In this document: positions 62,308 through 64,000 of the stretch, piece after piece
Position numbering within the stretch: the stretch's first letter is position 1
How the letters are laid out: each line of letters begins with the position of its first letter
NCBI GenBank assembly: GCA_963797765.1
Contig: CAWCQU010000003.1
Location: 682,001-746,000, forward strand
DNA: 64,000 nt
Source: JBGPTK01 sp963797765
GTDB taxonomy: Bacteria > Acidobacteriota > Terriglobia > Acidiferrales > UBA7541
Direction: 5' to 3'
The notes under the pieces: generated by a model
The model's input: only the letters and a program-made list of their open reading frames with translations
Told to the model about the DNA's origin: nothing
The model's database searches: none
Position numbers and translations under genes: made by a program

Positions 62308-62835
62308 CTAATCCGCCTGCGCCTGGGTCAGGTTTTCCGGCATCTGCAGGCGTGCCTTGGCCAGCGCTTTAACCACCGAAGACTCCGTATTTTGCTCCGA
62401 GGAGTTCCTGGCGGTAGCAAGCTCGCTGATCAGCAGATACTTGGCTCGTTCGAGCATTTTCTTTTCGCGGAAGGAAAGCGGCTTGGTCCGGCTCAAAGCG
62501 ACCAATCCCTTCAGCACTGCGGCCACTTCCATCAACGATCCGGTGCGCATACGCTCCGAGTTCTCCTTGAAGCGATGCTTCCAATCGTGGTGGGATGCGG
62601 AGCGGCCCTTTTCGAGATAAGACAGAACCTGCGTGGCTTCCGTGGTTCGAATGACAGATCGCAGGCCCACGTTGGCGATGTTGGTTTGCGGGACCATGAC
62701 TTTCAGCCCGCTGGATACTATACGCAACATGTAGTATCGCTCGGAACGCCCGTTCATGTAACCGTAACTGATCTGTTCAATTACACCGACACCGTGATTC
62801 GGATAGACAACCTTTTCGCCTAACTTGAATTCCAT
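62308..62835 (-). CDS. CarD-family transcriptional regulator
   Basis: 175 residues from the ATG at 62835 with GGGGGA ahead; the longer frame to 62904 is not typical. KLGEKVVYPNHGVGVIEQIS is the CarD/RID start that binds the RNA polymerase beta lobe, and the C-terminal helices (VLSYLEKGRSASHHDWKHRFKENSERMRTGSLMEVAAVLKGLV) carry the DNA-contact/wedge region. CarD proteins stabilise open complexes and help control rRNA and stress genes. The gene is divergent from tsaB across a 195-bp gap that must contain both promoters. Acidobacterial-type. Confidence 0.93.
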   Translation of the reverse strand: MEFKLGEKVVYPNHGVGVIEQISYGYMNGRSERYYMLRIVSSGLKVMVPQTNIANVGLRSVIRTTEATQVLSYLEKGRSASHHDWKHRFKENSERMRTGSLMEVAAVLKGLVALSRTKPLSFREKKMLERAKYLLISELATARNSSEQNTESSVVKALAKARLQMPENLTQAQAD

Positions 62836-63030
62836 GATTGGCAATCCCCCAGTTGATACAATCCGCTCGAGTGCTGAAAGTGGATGTTTTAATTTTAGAC
62901 ACACGCTCTACCTCCCGTCAAGCGATTCCCACTTTTGAACGCCAAATTGTCTTGCCGTAAAATCCATAAAATGCGTCATTTGGCACGATAATTGCCCTGC
63001 AGAGGTGCAATTAGGCTAGAATTGCGTCCC

Positions 63031-63777
63031 ATGTTGATCCTTGCGGTGGATACAACCACCCAAGCAGGCAGTGTTGCCGTTTTGAACGACGAGCGCCTGC
63101 TGGGGGTCATTTCGACGTGTGTGGGCGAAACTTACTCCTCCCGCATCTTTCGCCAACTGGAATTCCTTCTGCACGAATTATCGCTGAAAACCGAGCAATT
63201 TGATCTATTCGCGGTTGCTGCTGGACCGGGATCGTTTAGCGGGCTGCGCGTTGGACTCGCGGCAACCAAGGCCTGGGCCGAGGTGCACCATAAGCCCATC
63301 GCCGCAGTCAGCGCTCTGGAAGCAGTGGCTGCGCAAGTCCCTGATGTGTTTTCCAGCCAGGAGGGCGGATGCGGCGGCCCGTTCCTGGCAGCCATGATAG
63401 ACGCTCGTCGCGGCCAGGTTTACGCGGCCGTTTATCGCCCAATTTCTAAGGACTCATCCTCTACTAATGAGCTGATTCGCCAAGGAGTTGAACGCGTAAT
63501 GGAAGCTCCTGAATTTCTGGCAGCACTACGTGTGCAGGTGGGGGACGCTTCGGTCATCTTCACAACTCCAACGCCGGATATATTGTCTGGTGCTTTGGCT
63601 GCCTCGTCGTTCTCTGATTCGCAGGTCTTGACCGCCTCGCCAGTTCTCGCTCCGGTAATTGGGCTTCTTGGGCTTGCGCACGCTCGGCAGGGCAAATTAG
63701 TCGACGCGCTACACCTGGAAGCCAATTACGTACGCCGATCCGATGCCGAATTGGTATTCAAAGCCTTGCGAACATAG
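63031..63777 (+). CDS. tsaB: tRNA threonylcarbamoyladenosine biosynthesis subunit TsaB
   Basis: 248 residues from the ATG at 63031; the frame opens at 62992 but MLILAVDTTTQAGSVAVL is the TsaB start. GVISTCVGETYSSRIFRQLEFLLHELSL, FDLFAVAAGPGSFSGLRVGLAATKAWAEVHHKPIAAVSALEAVA and MIDARRGQVYAAVY are further family blocks. TsaB is a non-catalytic relative of TsaD that forms the TsaBD(E) complex. A rimI-like gene begins 129 bp later, a common neighbour. The frame is intact. Confidence 0.95.
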   Translation: MLILAVDTTTQAGSVAVLNDERLLGVISTCVGETYSSRIFRQLEFLLHELSLKTEQFDLFAVAAGPGSFSGLRVGLAATKAWAEVHHKPIAAVSALEAVAAQVPDVFSSQEGGCGGPFLAAMIDARRGQVYAAVYRPISKDSSSTNELIRQGVERVMEAPEFLAALRVQVGDASVIFTTPTPDILSGALAASSFSDSQVLTASPVLAPVIGLLGLAHARQGKLVDALHLEANYVRRSDAELVFKALRT

Positions 63778-63905
63778 TCGCAGGAAGACTCGCCGTCCCA
63801 AATTACTGTATCGCGTCCGAGAGGGCAAGCGATGAATCATGCAGATTGCCGAAATACTACGGGCATAATCCCTGGCAATCGTGATTCAATTGCGGCTGCC
63901 TGTCC

Positions 63906-64000
63906 ATGATCACCCTGCTAAAAATTCGCGGCTTCAAGCCCGCCGACCTCGATGCCGTTCTGGCGATTCAAAAACGAAGTCCCGGAACAGCGCTCTGGTC
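63906..64000 (+). CDS. Probable RimI-like N-acetyltransferase, start only
   Basis: About 31 residues before the right edge: MITLLKIRGFKPADLDAVLAIQKRSPGTALW. The first strand and helix (RGFKPADLDAVLAIQ) match GNAT proteins of the RimI type, which commonly follow tsaB. The remainder lies outside the window. Confidence 0.6.
   Translation, partial: MITLLKIRGFKPADLDAVLAIQKRSPGTALW

Overview
The window looks like a chromosomal segment of an acidobacterium (phylum Acidobacteriota, probably the Terriglobia side). This rests on content, not on a database search. It holds three orphan MacB/FtsX-type permeases of the acidobacterial duplicated-permease (ADOP) kind, many small acidobacterial-looking exported proteins, moderately high GC, and diderm functions (SurA, heptose-1-phosphate adenylyltransferase). 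There is one tRNA, no rRNA, no CRISPR array and no recognisable integrase or transposase.

Layout. 1-6 kb: the end of a 5'-nucleotidase, a VOC protein, an ArsR/SRPBCC pair, ispG (MEP isoprenoid pathway) and small exported or membrane proteins. 6-41 kb is an accessory zone. It contains a broken metallo-beta-lactamase-fold gene, ADOP permeases, a 16-repeat LRR protein, a PilZ protein, an ExeA-like ATPase with a LysM tail, a His-rich exported protein, a hydrolase-TPR gene, a DinB/HxlR divergent pair with two palindromic operators, a DUF362 protein, a methyltransferase-kinase fusion, tRNA-Leu, a DUF72 pair, a TIR/deoxyribosyltransferase-like candidate defence gene, a LuxR-type regulator, a class A beta-lactamase-like protein and dispersed palindromic repeats. 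41.7-64 kb is mostly housekeeping: thioesterase/FAD reductase, a hydrolase with a membrane tail, then an overlapping run of heptose-1-P adenylyltransferase, mfd, a SurA-like PPIase, a YhaM-like nuclease and a BlaI-like regulator. After these come dusB, rsmI, an FmdB-type zinc ribbon protein, galU, tsaD, a hydantoinase/oxoprolinase pair, a CarD-like regulator, tsaB and the start of a rimI-like gene.

The most striking global feature is about twelve single-base frame breaks, in eight genes, all between 6.5 and 40.5 kb. The housekeeping genes on both sides read intact. Some breaks lie in short homopolymers, so sequencing or assembly error must be excluded, but the uneven distribution also fits real decay of accessory genes. 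The best candidates for novel biology are the zinc-ribbon/methyltransferase/kinase gene (29.1-31.3 kb), which parallels the domain logic of the O-antigen chain terminator WbdD, and the compositionally distinct TIR/NDT-like gene (33.6-34.6 kb).
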